Origin: Thermoanaerobaculia bacterium | GTDB taxonomy: Bacteria; Acidobacteriota; Thermoanaerobaculia; Multivoradales; Multivoraceae | Direction: 5' to 3' | NCBI GenBank assembly: GCA_022823665.1 | Contig: JAJEHN010000016.1 | Span: forward strand, 86,966 to 150,965 | Length of the DNA: 64,000 bases | In this document: positions 51,460 to 60,094 of the stretch, piece by piece | How the letters are laid out: the number at the start of each line of letters is the position of its first letter | How positions within the stretch are numbered: position 1 is the stretch's first letter | Program-made: the position numbers and the translations under genes | The notes under the pieces: generated by a model | What the model saw: only the letters and a program-made list of their open reading frames with translations | Database searches by the model: none | What the model was told of the DNA's origin: nothing

Positions 51460-52316
51460 AACGAGTACCTGAGCGAGTTCGACAGCACCACATCCGTTTC
51501 CTTGACGCCGGTGGGCGGCTCGCTGTCGTGGGTGACGTTCAGGCTGATCGCCAGGGCGAGGCGTCGGAGGAGCTGGATCTCGAACGAGGTCTCGGAGAGC
51601 AGGCGGTAGTCCTCGACCCGGTCGACCCGGGTCTGGAAGTAGAGGGTCTCGACGAGACGGAGGCGTTCGTCCTCGCTGTTGTAGCGGACGGTCACGTAGT
51701 TGGTGGACCGGTGGTGTTCGCTGCGCCGGGCGTCGGGGAGTGCCGCGGGGAGGTCCAGGGTCTCCCGCTCGAGCATGTAGCCGGTGCCGAGGAAGACCTC
51801 GGCGCGCGGTGCCTGCAGCACCCGGAAGCGGACGCCGCCGCCGAACAGGAGCCGCTGTTCGAGCCTCGTGAACTCGTTGAACTGGTGCTGGCCGAACGCT
51901 TCGTACGAGAACCGGGCGCTGTGTTCGCGAATGAAGCGCAGGTGACTCAGCGCGTTGTTGACGAAGCGGTTCTCGTTCAGCCGGGTGAAGGAGTAGTTGG
52001 AGGTCAGGAAGACGACGTTCGTGGGACGCTGAACCTCCTCGTCGTTCGTCTCGTCGCCCTCGCCCGTCCCGGGTTCTCCGTTGGCGTGCAACCAGGCGTA
52101 CTGGACGCGGGCGCCGGCGCCGAGGATGTCGCGCTCCGTGTTGCCGCGCTGGAGGGAGGAACTGAGGTCGATCGTGCTGGCCCACCCCGGCTCCTCGGCG
52201 CCCACGCGCATGCTCTCCGTGTTCACCTGGGCGGCGGCGGGCAGTGTCAGTGCGGCCGCGGCTGCCAGAGATACCAGCAGGCGCACGGCAACGGCGCGTC
52301 GGCGTACACGTCTCAT
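51456..52316 (-). CDS. DUF481-type outer-membrane beta-barrel protein
   Basis: 286 residues from ATG 52316 with a signal peptide (LTLPAAAQ). The rest is alternating beta-strands with aromatic girdles (NVVFLTSNYSFTRLNENRFVN, then VFLGTGYMLERE) and ends in LSNSLRYSF, a C-terminal Phe as in outer-membrane barrels. DUF481/YdiY proteins have no firm function. The gene follows the serine hydrolase by 11 bp; the TAACGT formed by that gene's stop lies 8 nt before this ATG. Confidence 0.8.
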   Translation of the reverse strand: MRRVRRRAVAVRLLVSLAAAAALTLPAAAQVNTESMRVGAEEPGWASTIDLSSSLQRGNTERDILGAGARVQYAWLHANGEPGTGEGDETNDEEVQRPTNVVFLTSNYSFTRLNENRFVNNALSHLRFIREHSARFSYEAFGQHQFNEFTRLEQRLLFGGGVRFRVLQAPRAEVFLGTGYMLERETLDLPAALPDARRSEHHRSTNYVTVRYNSEDERLRLVETLYFQTRVDRVEDYRLLSETSFEIQLLRRLALAISLNVTHDSEPPTGVKETDVVLSNSLRYSF

Positions 52317-52327
52317 GCGGCGCGACG

Positions 52328-53090
52328 TTACTGCGGAAACGCGGACGTGTCGCTGAGGCCGCAGAAGGCGCGGCTCGGGTTCGTGTAGGTGCGCGAGGAG
52401 CGGGCGACCTTGTCCGTCACCGTCAGCTCGTAGTCGACGTCGGTGAGGCCGGCGGCGAAGAGCCAGAACGCGTCGTTGTGCGTTCGGCCGTCCAGCACCT
52501 TCACCGCGAGTTCGATGTTGCCGGGCGAGAAGAAGGACATGTAGCCCGTCGTGCCGGCGCCGGGGAAGGGCGAGGCGGCGCCGGTCTCGCCGTCGGTCTT
52601 CGTCCAACGGGCCGTGATCTCGAACCTGCCGTCGAGCAGGCAGAGCGCGCCGGGAGCGCAGTTGCCCTCCGTCTCGCCGGATTGAGCCCGGACGTCGGCG
52701 GCACTGCCCGCTATCGAGGCGCCGGTCGCACCCGCGAGTTCGGCAAAGGCCATCGTGTCGCCGCGACCGCAGACCTCGCCGGGCGGACTGCGGTAGACGA
52801 GGACCTGGTCGCGCAGCGTGTCGGTGACGGTCAACCAGTACTCGACATCGGTGAGGGCGCCGTAGAACACCCAGTGGTGCCCGTTTACGCCGCGGCCGTC
52901 GAGGATCTTCACGACCAGTTCGACGTTGTCCGGGGAGAAGAAGGTGGCGATGCCGCTCTCGTCGCTCAGGCGGCTGAGCGAGCCCGTGCCGCGCTCATCG
53001 TCGTGCTGGGAGTCCCACTCGACCTCGACCCGGAAGCGGCCGCCGTCGAGGCAGAGGGCGCCGTCGTTCTCCCTGCAGCCCGCGGTCGCG
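52328..53090 (-). repeat. Two tandem copies of a ~110-residue C-terminal module
   Basis: Copy 1 (about 52760-53090) and copy 2 (52328 to about 52665) share CL-x-DGRF, FFSP-x-N-x-EL, VK-x-LDGR, DVxYxLTVTD and a final DTxAF. A third copy ends the metalloprotease near 63094-63466. I know no named domain with this pattern. Confidence 0.75.
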
Positions 53091-54835
53091 GTCGCGTCCT
53101 GGATGACGCCCACGGCGCGGGCCTCCGGCAGGTCGGCGCCGCCCTGGATGTGGCTCAACGTGAAGTCGAACAGTTCGCTTCGCTCGATCTCGTCGTCCAC
53201 CATCAGGGGCACCGTGACCTCCCGCGGTCCCGACTCGCCGTGCCGCCAGGTCAGACGGCCGGAGACGGCGCCGAAGTCCGCTTCTTCGGCCGAACGGGGC
53301 GCCGTGCCGTAGTCGACCGTCACGTCGCCTTCCGCGCCGCCGCGCCGCTCGACCGTCACCGTGGCCAGGCCGCCCTCCAGGCCCACGAAGGCCGGAGCGG
53401 TGAACTCGATCGAACCGGCGGGGTTGATGGGCTCGCCGCCCGGGTCGATCCAGATTCTCATGCGTGGGGGAGCGTCGATGCCGGCGCTCATCGCTTCGAA
53501 CTCGAAGCGGAGGTCGCGCGGTGCGGTGGCGGTGGCGTTCCGGAGCAGAGGCACGCGGACGGTGCGGGGCGACGCGTCGCCGTGCTCCCAGCGGAGTTCG
53601 CCTTCGGTACGGAGAAAGTCCCGACCGGCGCGGGCGCTGCCGTTGCGGGCGCGGTAGGCGAGAGTTGCCGCTCCGTCGCTGCCTCCCTCCCGCCTGACCT
53701 CGATCGCGATCGTCCGTGGACCGTTGCCGTCGCTCAGGGCCGCTGTGGTGGCGGTCAACCGCCCTCGCCGTTCCGGCCTGATCGCTGCCCGGGCCAGGTC
53801 CTGCAGTTCCTCGAAGTAACTGCGGAACGTCTCCTGGGGCCGGGGCGAACGCTCCGAGAGCGTGATCATCGTCATCACGACGTCGGCCTCGGGATCGACG
53901 CCGATGTACTGGCCGTTGTAGCCGTGCGCGAGGTAGCGGCCCCGCGGCCTGATCCACCACTGGTAGCCGTAGTTCGGCGCACCGGCGATGCCCGCGGTCT
54001 GGCCGCGGGTGGACTCCGCGATCCACTCGCGCGAGACGAGGCGTCGCCCTTCCCAGAGACCTTCCTGGAGGGCGAGCTGGCCGATCTTCGCCATGTCCCG
54101 GGGCCGGATGCGGAGGCCTGTGCCACCCCAGTGACGGCCGCTCAGGTCGGGGTCCCAGGTCGCGGTGCGGATGCCGAGCGGGCCGAACAGGTGTTTCCGG
54201 ACGAAGGCGAGATGGCTCTGCCCGGAGGCGCGGTTGTTCGCCTCGGCGATGACGTGCGAGAGGCCGCTGGAGTAGGCGAACTCGGCGCCGGGCTGCGCCA
54301 CCACCTCCCGGGTCAACACGTAGTCGACGCTGTCCGGGTTGTTCCAGAACGCCTGGTCGGTGTCGTTCCATGCCATGCCGGCGGTCATCGTCAGGGCGTG
54401 GCGCAGCGTCAGCCGGTTCTTCGGCGCCTCCTCGAGGCGGTGGGCGTAGTGCGGGATGAGGTCCGCCAGCCGGGCGTCGACGGAGGGGATGAGGCCGCGG
54501 TCGAGCGCGATGCCGGTCGCCAGCGAGGTGACGCTCTTGCTGACGGAGTGGACGTTCTTGAGGCTGGTGTTCGTGAAGCCGCCGAAGTAGGTCTCGGCTA
54601 CCAGGGTTCCGTGGCGAACGATGACGATCCCGCGCACGGTCTGGAACTCGGGGCTGGAGCCGACCCGGTCGAGGATGTCCTGGACCGTGTCCTGGTCAAG
54701 TCCCTGGTGGGCCGGGACGGAGCGGGCCCACCCGTCGCCGATGTCCGGCGGCTGGGCCAGACCGGGTGGGGCCGCGAGGGCGAGCAGGACGACGAAGGCC
54801 GCGGCCGCTCCTCCACCTGGATCAGGATTCGACAT
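52328..54835 (-). CDS. Secreted class C beta-lactamase-like serine hydrolase with Calx-beta repeats and C-terminal modules
   Basis: 835 residues with a signal peptide (PPGLAQ). The serine hydrolase domain spans about 40-340: SxxK motif S97-V-S-K100, Tyr motif FAYSSG, and HGYNGQ in place of KTG. Two Calx-beta-like domains follow (GSARAGRDFLRTEGEL, near 390, and RSAEEADFGAVSGRLTW, near 510). The end holds two copies of an unnamed module (about 581-695 and 725-835), each CL.DGRF to DT.AF. Serine hydrolases of this type are peptidases or esterases; drug resistance is not implied. The module also ends the metalloprotease at 60095. Confidence 0.85.
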   Translation of the reverse strand: MSNPDPGGGAAAAFVVLLALAAPPGLAQPPDIGDGWARSVPAHQGLDQDTVQDILDRVGSSPEFQTVRGIVIVRHGTLVAETYFGGFTNTSLKNVHSVSKSVTSLATGIALDRGLIPSVDARLADLIPHYAHRLEEAPKNRLTLRHALTMTAGMAWNDTDQAFWNNPDSVDYVLTREVVAQPGAEFAYSSGLSHVIAEANNRASGQSHLAFVRKHLFGPLGIRTATWDPDLSGRHWGGTGLRIRPRDMAKIGQLALQEGLWEGRRLVSREWIAESTRGQTAGIAGAPNYGYQWWIRPRGRYLAHGYNGQYIGVDPEADVVMTMITLSERSPRPQETFRSYFEELQDLARAAIRPERRGRLTATTAALSDGNGPRTIAIEVRREGGSDGAATLAYRARNGSARAGRDFLRTEGELRWEHGDASPRTVRVPLLRNATATAPRDLRFEFEAMSAGIDAPPRMRIWIDPGGEPINPAGSIEFTAPAFVGLEGGLATVTVERRGGAEGDVTVDYGTAPRSAEEADFGAVSGRLTWRHGESGPREVTVPLMVDDEIERSELFDFTLSHIQGGADLPEARAVGVIQDATATAGCRENDGALCLDGGRFRVEVEWDSQHDDERGTGSLSRLSDESGIATFFSPDNVELVVKILDGRGVNGHHWVFYGALTDVEYWLTVTDTLRDQVLVYRSPPGEVCGRGDTMAFAELAGATGASIAGSAADVRAQSGETEGNCAPGALCLLDGRFEITARWTKTDGETGAASPFPGAGTTGYMSFFSPGNIELAVKVLDGRTHNDAFWLFAAGLTDVDYELTVTDKVARSSRTYTNPSRAFCGLSDTSAFPQ

Positions 54836-54853
54836 GGGGTTTGGAATGAGCGC

Positions 54854-54859
54854 TATTCT
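54854..54859 (+). promoter_or_regulatory. -10 box upstream of the TPR lipoprotein operon
   Basis: TATTCT lies 77 nt before ATG 54937, with TCGACA 19 bp further upstream (54829-54834). The gap is shared with the divergent serine hydrolase. Confidence 0.35.
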
Positions 54860-54936
54860 TGGGCATTGAGCATAGTCACAGGTGGAGCCACAGAGTCCGT
54901 GTCGCCGGCGGGCGCGGAACCGGCTGGAAGGAGTTC

Positions 54937-56574
54937 ATGATGAACCGACGAGTTTCCCCGATCGCAGCCCTCCTCGTAGTTCCGATTGTCTGGCTGGCGG
55001 CAGCGGGCTGCGCCGTCAGCGGCGGTTCGGAGGCGGAAGCCGCGACCGACGTGTCCGATTTCGACGCCTCGGTCGATGTCGGATCGATTGACTTTCCGAC
55101 CTCAGCGGGCGAAGAGGCGCAGAAGCACTTCATCCGCGGCGTCGCGATTCTCCACAGCTTCGGCTACGAGCAGGCGAGGGAACAGTTTCAGGCCGCGCAG
55201 GAGATCGAGCCCGACTTCGCCCTCGCGTACTGGGGTGAGACCCTGACCTACAACCACCCGCTGCTGCCGGAGCGGGACCTGGACTCGCCGCGCGAGGCCC
55301 TGGCGCGGCTGGGCGCTACGCGCGAGGAGCGGGCAGCCAAGGCCGGTGACGACCGCGAACTGGGCTTCCTGACCGCGGTCGAGGAACTGTTCGGCGAAGG
55401 CGAGCTGGCCGAGCGCCGGATCGCCTACATGGAAGCGATGGAAGGGCTCCACGAGCAGTATCCGGACGACGACGAGGTGGCAGCGTTCTACGCCCTGTCC
55501 CTGCTGCAGGCGGTTGGCCCGCTCGGCGACGATTCGTTCCGGCTGAACGTCCTGGCCGGATCCATCGCGCTCGGCGTCTTCGAGCGCAACCCGTATCACC
55601 CCGGCGCGGCCCACTACATCATCCACGCCTTCGACGATCCGGTGCATGCGCCGCTGGCGCTGCCGGCGGCCCATCGCTTCGCCGATATCGCGGCCGCCGT
55701 TTCCCACGCCCGGCACATGCCGTCGCACATCTTCATCCAGCGCGGCATGTGGGACCTCGTGTCGAAGTCGAACGACTCGGCGTACGAGGCGGCGGTGGCG
55801 CTCTGGGATCCGGGCGAGCGCGTCGGTGACATGGTCCACTCCCTGGACTGGGGGCAGTACGGCGACCTGCAGCGAGGCGACTACGCGAAGGCCCGCGAGT
55901 GGATCGCGGAACTCGACGACCTGGTGGAGCGCACCGGCGACGAGGGCCGCGGGAAGAGCACTGTGCCCCTGGTGCGGGCCCGCTACATCGTGGAGACGGA
56001 GGAGTGGGAGACCCGGGAGATCACGGACGACACCTCCAGCTCGGAGTTGCTGGCGACCGGGATCTCGGCGGTCCACACCGGCGAGCTCGACCTGGCCCGC
56101 GAAGCCGCCGCGCGGCTCAAGAAGGCGGGCGAACGGCAGAGCGGCGACAGCTCGACCTTCCAGCGCGGTCCCAAGCCCGCCCAGGTCATGCACCACGAGG
56201 TCGCCGGCCTGATCCGGCTCGCCGAGGGCGACCCCGACGGCGCCGTCGAACTGTTCGACAAGGGTCTGGCGATCGCTTCGACGATGGGGCCGCCGCGCGG
56301 CGCCGCGTCGCCGATCAAGCCGATCCGGGAGCTCTACGGCGAGGTGCTGCTGAAGCTCGAACGCCCGGAGGACGCGATCGCGCAGTTCGAGGATCAGTTG
56401 CTCTACACCCCGAACCGGCCGCGTACTCTGCTGGGGCTGGCGCGCGCGCAGTCCGCCGCGGGCGACAGGGCCGCGGCCTCCGAGTCGTACCAGAGACTGC
56501 TCGAGACCTGGGCAGGCGCGACCGAGCCGAAGGAGCTTGCCGAGGCGCGGGAGTTCGTCTCGGCCTCCGCGTGA
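54937..56574 (+). CDS. TPR lipoprotein with conserved histidine cluster
   Basis: 545 residues from ATG 54937 (ATG 54940 also fits; aaggag lies upstream). The lipobox is LAAAGC. TPR-like helices cover most of the length (HSFGYEQAREQFQAAQEIEP is the first; LYGEVLLKLERPEDAIAQFE is near the end). In the centre an unusual stretch has many His: AHYIIHAFDDPVHA, then AAHRFADIA and HARHMPSHIFIQRGMW (about residues 225-272). This block could bind metal or form an active site; it is not a normal TPR feature. It heads a four-gene run with a thioesterase, an esterase and an acyl-CoA dehydrogenase. Confidence 0.82.
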   Translation: MMNRRVSPIAALLVVPIVWLAAAGCAVSGGSEAEAATDVSDFDASVDVGSIDFPTSAGEEAQKHFIRGVAILHSFGYEQAREQFQAAQEIEPDFALAYWGETLTYNHPLLPERDLDSPREALARLGATREERAAKAGDDRELGFLTAVEELFGEGELAERRIAYMEAMEGLHEQYPDDDEVAAFYALSLLQAVGPLGDDSFRLNVLAGSIALGVFERNPYHPGAAHYIIHAFDDPVHAPLALPAAHRFADIAAAVSHARHMPSHIFIQRGMWDLVSKSNDSAYEAAVALWDPGERVGDMVHSLDWGQYGDLQRGDYAKAREWIAELDDLVERTGDEGRGKSTVPLVRARYIVETEEWETREITDDTSSSELLATGISAVHTGELDLAREAAARLKKAGERQSGDSSTFQRGPKPAQVMHHEVAGLIRLAEGDPDGAVELFDKGLAIASTMGPPRGAASPIKPIRELYGEVLLKLERPEDAIAQFEDQLLYTPNRPRTLLGLARAQSAAGDRAAASESYQRLLETWAGATEPKELAEAREFVSASA

Positions 56575-56589
56575 GGTCGCTGGGGTGAC

Positions 56590-56991
56590 GTGATCTTCGA
56601 GACCGAGTTCGAGACCAGACACAGCGACTGCTTCGCCGCCACCGGCTTCGTCCACGCAGGCGTGCTGCTGGCGTTGACCGAGATGGCCTACGCGCGGTTC
56701 GAGCAGCACTGCGGCATCGATGCCGGGCTGAAGCCCGAGCACGTCTACGCGGTGCAGCGGTCGACGACGGCGACCTACTTCTCGCCGCTTCGCTGGCAGG
56801 AAGGCGCGCGGATCCGGGTGCACACGACGGAGGCGACGGAGCGCGGCTTCTCGCAGGACTTCGAGGTTCTCTCCGCCGCCGCCGGCCGCGAGGTCGCCCG
56901 CTTCACCCACCGGTGGGTATGGCTGGACACGGAAGCCGGGCGGCCGGTCACCCTGTCCGGGGAGGTTCAACGACTGCTGCTCCGCGGCTGA
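56590..56991 (+). CDS. Hot-dog acyl-CoA thioesterase (4HBT/YbgC-type)
   Basis: 133 residues from GTG 56590, 15 bp after the TPR gene. The start ETEFETRHSDCFAATGFVHAG and the middle FSPLRWQEGARIRVHT fit the 4HBT hot-dog fold; the DxxG-like helix carries an Asp-Cys where YbgC has Asp-x-x-Gly. It hydrolyses a CoA thioester or serves as a binding subunit. It is co-directional with the acyl-CoA dehydrogenase two genes downstream. Confidence 0.78.
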   Translation: MIFETEFETRHSDCFAATGFVHAGVLLALTEMAYARFEQHCGIDAGLKPEHVYAVQRSTTATYFSPLRWQEGARIRVHTTEATERGFSQDFEVLSAAAGREVARFTHRWVWLDTEAGRPVTLSGEVQRLLLRG

Positions 56992-57018
56992 CCGCGGGAA
57001 CACGGAAGGAGGACGCAC

Positions 57019-58668
57019 ATGAGGCGTCGAAGTCACTCTCTACTCACCCTGTGCCTGTGTCCGATAGCCGCCGTCTGGGCGTGTGATGCGGTCGATGAGC
57101 CCGAGGCCGGCGGTCCTGGCGTGGTGATCGAGACCTCTTACGGCGAGATCGAAGGTGCGCCGGTGGACGACGGCCGCGGTCCGGCGGGCGACGTGCTCGT
57201 CTTCCGCGGCGTTCCCTACGCGGCGCCGCCTGCAGGCGAGCTGCGCTGGCGTCCGCCGCAGCCGCCGTCCTCGTGGGAAGGTGTACGGCCGGCCCTCGAG
57301 TCCGGCGCGCCGTGCTGGCAGGCGATCAGTCCGGATACTTCCATCTGGAGCCGGGGAGAGATCGACCGGAGCGAGGACTGCCTGTACCTCGACTTGTGGA
57401 CCGCCGCCGACAGTGACGGTCCGCTGCCGGTCATGGTCTGGTTCCACGGCGGCAGCCACGAAGTGGGGCACGGGTCGTCCCTCATCTTCGACGGCGCGGC
57501 CCTTGCCCGCAAGGGCGTTGTCCTGGTGTCGATCAACTACCGGCTCGGCCCCTTCGGCTTTTTCGCACACGAAGCGCTGACCGCCGAGTCGGCGCATGGG
57601 TCGTCCGGCAACTACGGCCTCCTGGACAAGATCGCCGCGCTGCGGTGGGTGCGGGACAACGCGCAGGCGTTCGGCGGCGACCCGGAGCGAGTGACGATCT
57701 TCGGGCAATCGGCGGGCTCGATGAGCGTCTGCAGTCTGGTCGCGTCGCCGCTCGCGGCGGGCCTGTTCCATCGGGCGATCGGCCAGTCGGCCGGTTGCTT
57801 CACTCCGCTCGAGAGCCTGGAGCAGGCGGAGCGGCGCGGCATGCTGCTCGCCGACGGGTTGGGAGTCGCGGAGGATGCCGCCGCCGCGGACGCCGCCGCC
57901 GCGATGCGGGCCGCTTCGCCCGAGGACGTGCTGGCCGGGGCCGGCAGTTCCGGTTGGTCGGCGGGAGCGAAGACGGTGGTCGACGGCTGGTACCTGCCGG
58001 ATCAACCGTCGGCGATCTACGCTCGCGGGGAGCACAACCCGGTGCAGATGATGGTCGGCTTCATGGGCGACGAGTCGCGGGCACTCTTCGCGCCCGGACC
58101 GGAGCTCGAGCGCCCGGCACTCCGGCGGCAGCTGGAAGAGCAGTACGGCGAGGCGGCCGCCGGACTCCTGGATGCCTACGCCGCCGAGGCGGAGCAGGCG
58201 CCTGCCGCGGTGCCGAGCCTGATCTTCTCCGACACGATCTTCGGCTGGGGCAGCCGCACCTGGGTCCGCCACGCCGCGGCGGCCGGCGGCGACGCTTACC
58301 TCTACTACATTCCCCACGCGCCGCCGGTGTTCCGGCTGTACCTGCCGGACCGGCCTGACCTGGGCGGTGAAGGCGGTCCGCGACGGATGGGCGCCTACCA
58401 TTCCGGCGATCTGGCCTACGTCTTTGGCAACACCGACCTGGTGGGGATCAACTGGGAGGACTGGGACCACGAGATCGCCGACCTGCTGTCGAGCTACTGG
58501 ACCAACTTCGCGAAGACCGGCGATCCGAACGGCGAGGGGTTGCCCGAGTGGCCGCGCTATCAGCCGGACACCGACCAGGCGCTGGTCGTCGGCGACGCGG
58601 TGAGCGTCGAGTCGGGTGTGCTGAAGGAGAAGCTGGACGCCCTGGACCTGGCCCTGGGCGGCGGCTAG
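57019..58668 (+). CDS. Secreted type B carboxylesterase
   Basis: 549 residues. AAGGAGG lies 7 nt upstream. The signal peptide ends near VWACD, possibly a lipoprotein site. The alpha/beta-hydrolase signature is EDCLYLDLW, the oxyanion loop is WFHGGSHEVGHG, the nucleophile Ser is in FGQSAGSMSV, and the His is in GAYHSGDLAYVF; the acid residue lies in the MGDESRALF region. Substrates are carboxylic esters of unknown type. Its TAG is part of TAGCTT, 6 nt before the next start. Confidence 0.9.
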   Translation: MRRRSHSLLTLCLCPIAAVWACDAVDEPEAGGPGVVIETSYGEIEGAPVDDGRGPAGDVLVFRGVPYAAPPAGELRWRPPQPPSSWEGVRPALESGAPCWQAISPDTSIWSRGEIDRSEDCLYLDLWTAADSDGPLPVMVWFHGGSHEVGHGSSLIFDGAALARKGVVLVSINYRLGPFGFFAHEALTAESAHGSSGNYGLLDKIAALRWVRDNAQAFGGDPERVTIFGQSAGSMSVCSLVASPLAAGLFHRAIGQSAGCFTPLESLEQAERRGMLLADGLGVAEDAAAADAAAAMRAASPEDVLAGAGSSGWSAGAKTVVDGWYLPDQPSAIYARGEHNPVQMMVGFMGDESRALFAPGPELERPALRRQLEEQYGEAAAGLLDAYAAEAEQAPAAVPSLIFSDTIFGWGSRTWVRHAAAAGGDAYLYYIPHAPPVFRLYLPDRPDLGGEGGPRRMGAYHSGDLAYVFGNTDLVGINWEDWDHEIADLLSSYWTNFAKTGDPNGEGLPEWPRYQPDTDQALVVGDAVSVESGVLKEKLDALDLALGGG

Positions 58669-58677
58669 CTTCGCGCC

Positions 58678-59892
58678 GTGACCGCGATTGCCGAGCCGCT
58701 GCCCGCGGACATCGAGGACTTCCGCGATCGGGTGCTGGAGTTCGCGGAGCGCGAGGTGCTGCCGCGGCACCAGAGCCGCCCCGAAGTCCTCGACGATCCC
58801 CGCGGGCGCTACGACCCGACCGGCCGGTTGCGGCCCGAGGCCGTCGAGCTGATCCGGGAAGTCCGCACGGCGTCGGCCCGCGAAGGGCTCTTCACCGCGT
58901 GCGTCCCTGAGGAACTCGGCGGCGGCGGTCACGGCCATCTGGCCTACTACGCCGGTTGGCAGAGGCTCTTTCACCGCCTGGGGCCGCGTCCGTGGCTCCT
59001 GCTCCACGTCATGGCGCACTGGGCGTTCGGCCCGAGCCGGCTCCTCTCGCAGCTCTCCAAGCGGGCGCGCGAGCGCTTCCTGCCGGGGCTGATGGACGGC
59101 TCGAAGATCATGTGCTTCGGCCTGTCCGAGCCGGGCGCCGGTTCCGATCTCTCGGCGCTCGCGACCCGTGCCGAGCGCGACGGCGACGGCTGGCGGATCA
59201 CCGGCCGGAAGATCTGGACCACGCACGGGCCGATCGCCGACTACTGCGTGCTCTTCGCGCGCACCGGCGAGGGCGGGATTACGGCCTTCATCGTGCCGAC
59301 CGAAGCGGAGGGCTTCAGGCGCGTGCGGGTCGTGGAACTCTTCGGCGACATCGGCGGCGATGAGGCCGAGATCGCTCTCGATGGCCTCTACGTCGAGCCG
59401 TGGCAGGTCATCGGCGAAGTCGACCGGGGTCTGGCCGCGGCGCTCTACGGTGTCTCGCTCGGCCGCGTCTACAACTCGGCGCGAGCGGTGGGGACCGGTC
59501 GTTGGGCGATCGAGACGGCCCTCGCCTACGCGCAGGAGCGTGAGGCGTTCGGCGCCCCGATCGCCGAGTACCAGGGCGTGAGCTTTCCCCTGGCCGAGTC
59601 CGCAACGGAGCTCCATGCCGCGCACCTGATGGGCCGAAACGCCTCCCGGCTGCTCGATGGCGGCAGCCGAGCGATCAAGGAACTCAGCATGACGAAGGCC
59701 TACTCGGTCCAGGTGGGGCTGCGGGCCGTCGACCGGGCGATGCAGACCCACGGCGCCCTCGGCTTCACGAACGACCTCGGCCTCACCGAGGCATGGAAAG
59801 CGCTGCGCGTCGTGAACGTCGCCGACGGCTCGAACGAGATCATGAACCGGATGATCGCCCGCCAGCTACTCCGGGGCGACACCGGTCTCTGA
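58678..59892 (+). CDS. Acyl-CoA dehydrogenase (ACAD10/11-like)
   Basis: 404 residues from GTG 58678. FAD and substrate blocks are MCFGLSEPGAGSDL, GWRITGRKIWTTHG and REAFGAPIAEYQGVSF; near the end QTHGALGFTNDLGL and NVADGSNEIMNR match the ACAD10/11-like branch, where Asp-Gly replaces the usual Glu-Gly block. It oxidises an acyl-CoA using FAD and passes electrons to ETF. The substrate chain is unknown. Confidence 0.88.
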   Translation: MTAIAEPLPADIEDFRDRVLEFAEREVLPRHQSRPEVLDDPRGRYDPTGRLRPEAVELIREVRTASAREGLFTACVPEELGGGGHGHLAYYAGWQRLFHRLGPRPWLLLHVMAHWAFGPSRLLSQLSKRARERFLPGLMDGSKIMCFGLSEPGAGSDLSALATRAERDGDGWRITGRKIWTTHGPIADYCVLFARTGEGGITAFIVPTEAEGFRRVRVVELFGDIGGDEAEIALDGLYVEPWQVIGEVDRGLAAALYGVSLGRVYNSARAVGTGRWAIETALAYAQEREAFGAPIAEYQGVSFPLAESATELHAAHLMGRNASRLLDGGSRAIKELSMTKAYSVQVGLRAVDRAMQTHGALGFTNDLGLTEAWKALRVVNVADGSNEIMNRMIARQLLRGDTGL

Positions 59893-60094
59893 GACCGCTA
59901 TGGCTACCGGCCACGAAAGCACGGATAGCTTCCAGAAGACAACGAATCTGTCGGCACTGCGTGGGTGGACGGCAGCACGATCATTGTCGACAGGCCCAAA
60001 CGCGCCGCAAAGGTAGCTTCGGCATAAACTCAGGGCGGACAGACGAACGAGACGCTCCGCTTCACTGTTGGCAGGCGGCGCGTGGGAGAAATCG
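59893..60094. other. 202-bp gap holding an FW-gene relic
   Basis: Apart from the FW fragment annotated at 59966-60031 and the ribosome site of the metalloprotease (GGAG at 60085-60088), nothing else was recognised. No promoter with good -35 and -10 was found. Confidence 0.5.
59966..60031 (+). pseudogene. Decayed fragment of an FW-domain gene
   Basis: Bases 59966-59996 match 63925-63955 in the FW gene at 26 of 31 positions and translate as VDGSTIIVDRP against MDGRTIVIDRP. Similarity continues weakly (gcttcgg, cata) up to a TAA at 60029-60031, but the frame is not kept. There is no start, and an in-frame TAG lies upstream. It is best read as the remnant end of a third FW protein. Confidence 0.6.

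Noticed and set aside
52328..54835. Antibiotic-resistance beta-lactamase
   Set aside because: The SxxK domain is of the broad class C serine-hydrolase type, HGYNGQ replaces KTG, and the Calx-beta/module fusion is not known for resistance enzymes.
57040..59751. Long open frame antisense to the carboxylesterase and acyl-CoA dehydrogenase
   Set aside because: Same third-position effect; no recognisable motif, while both plus-strand proteins have full catalytic signatures.
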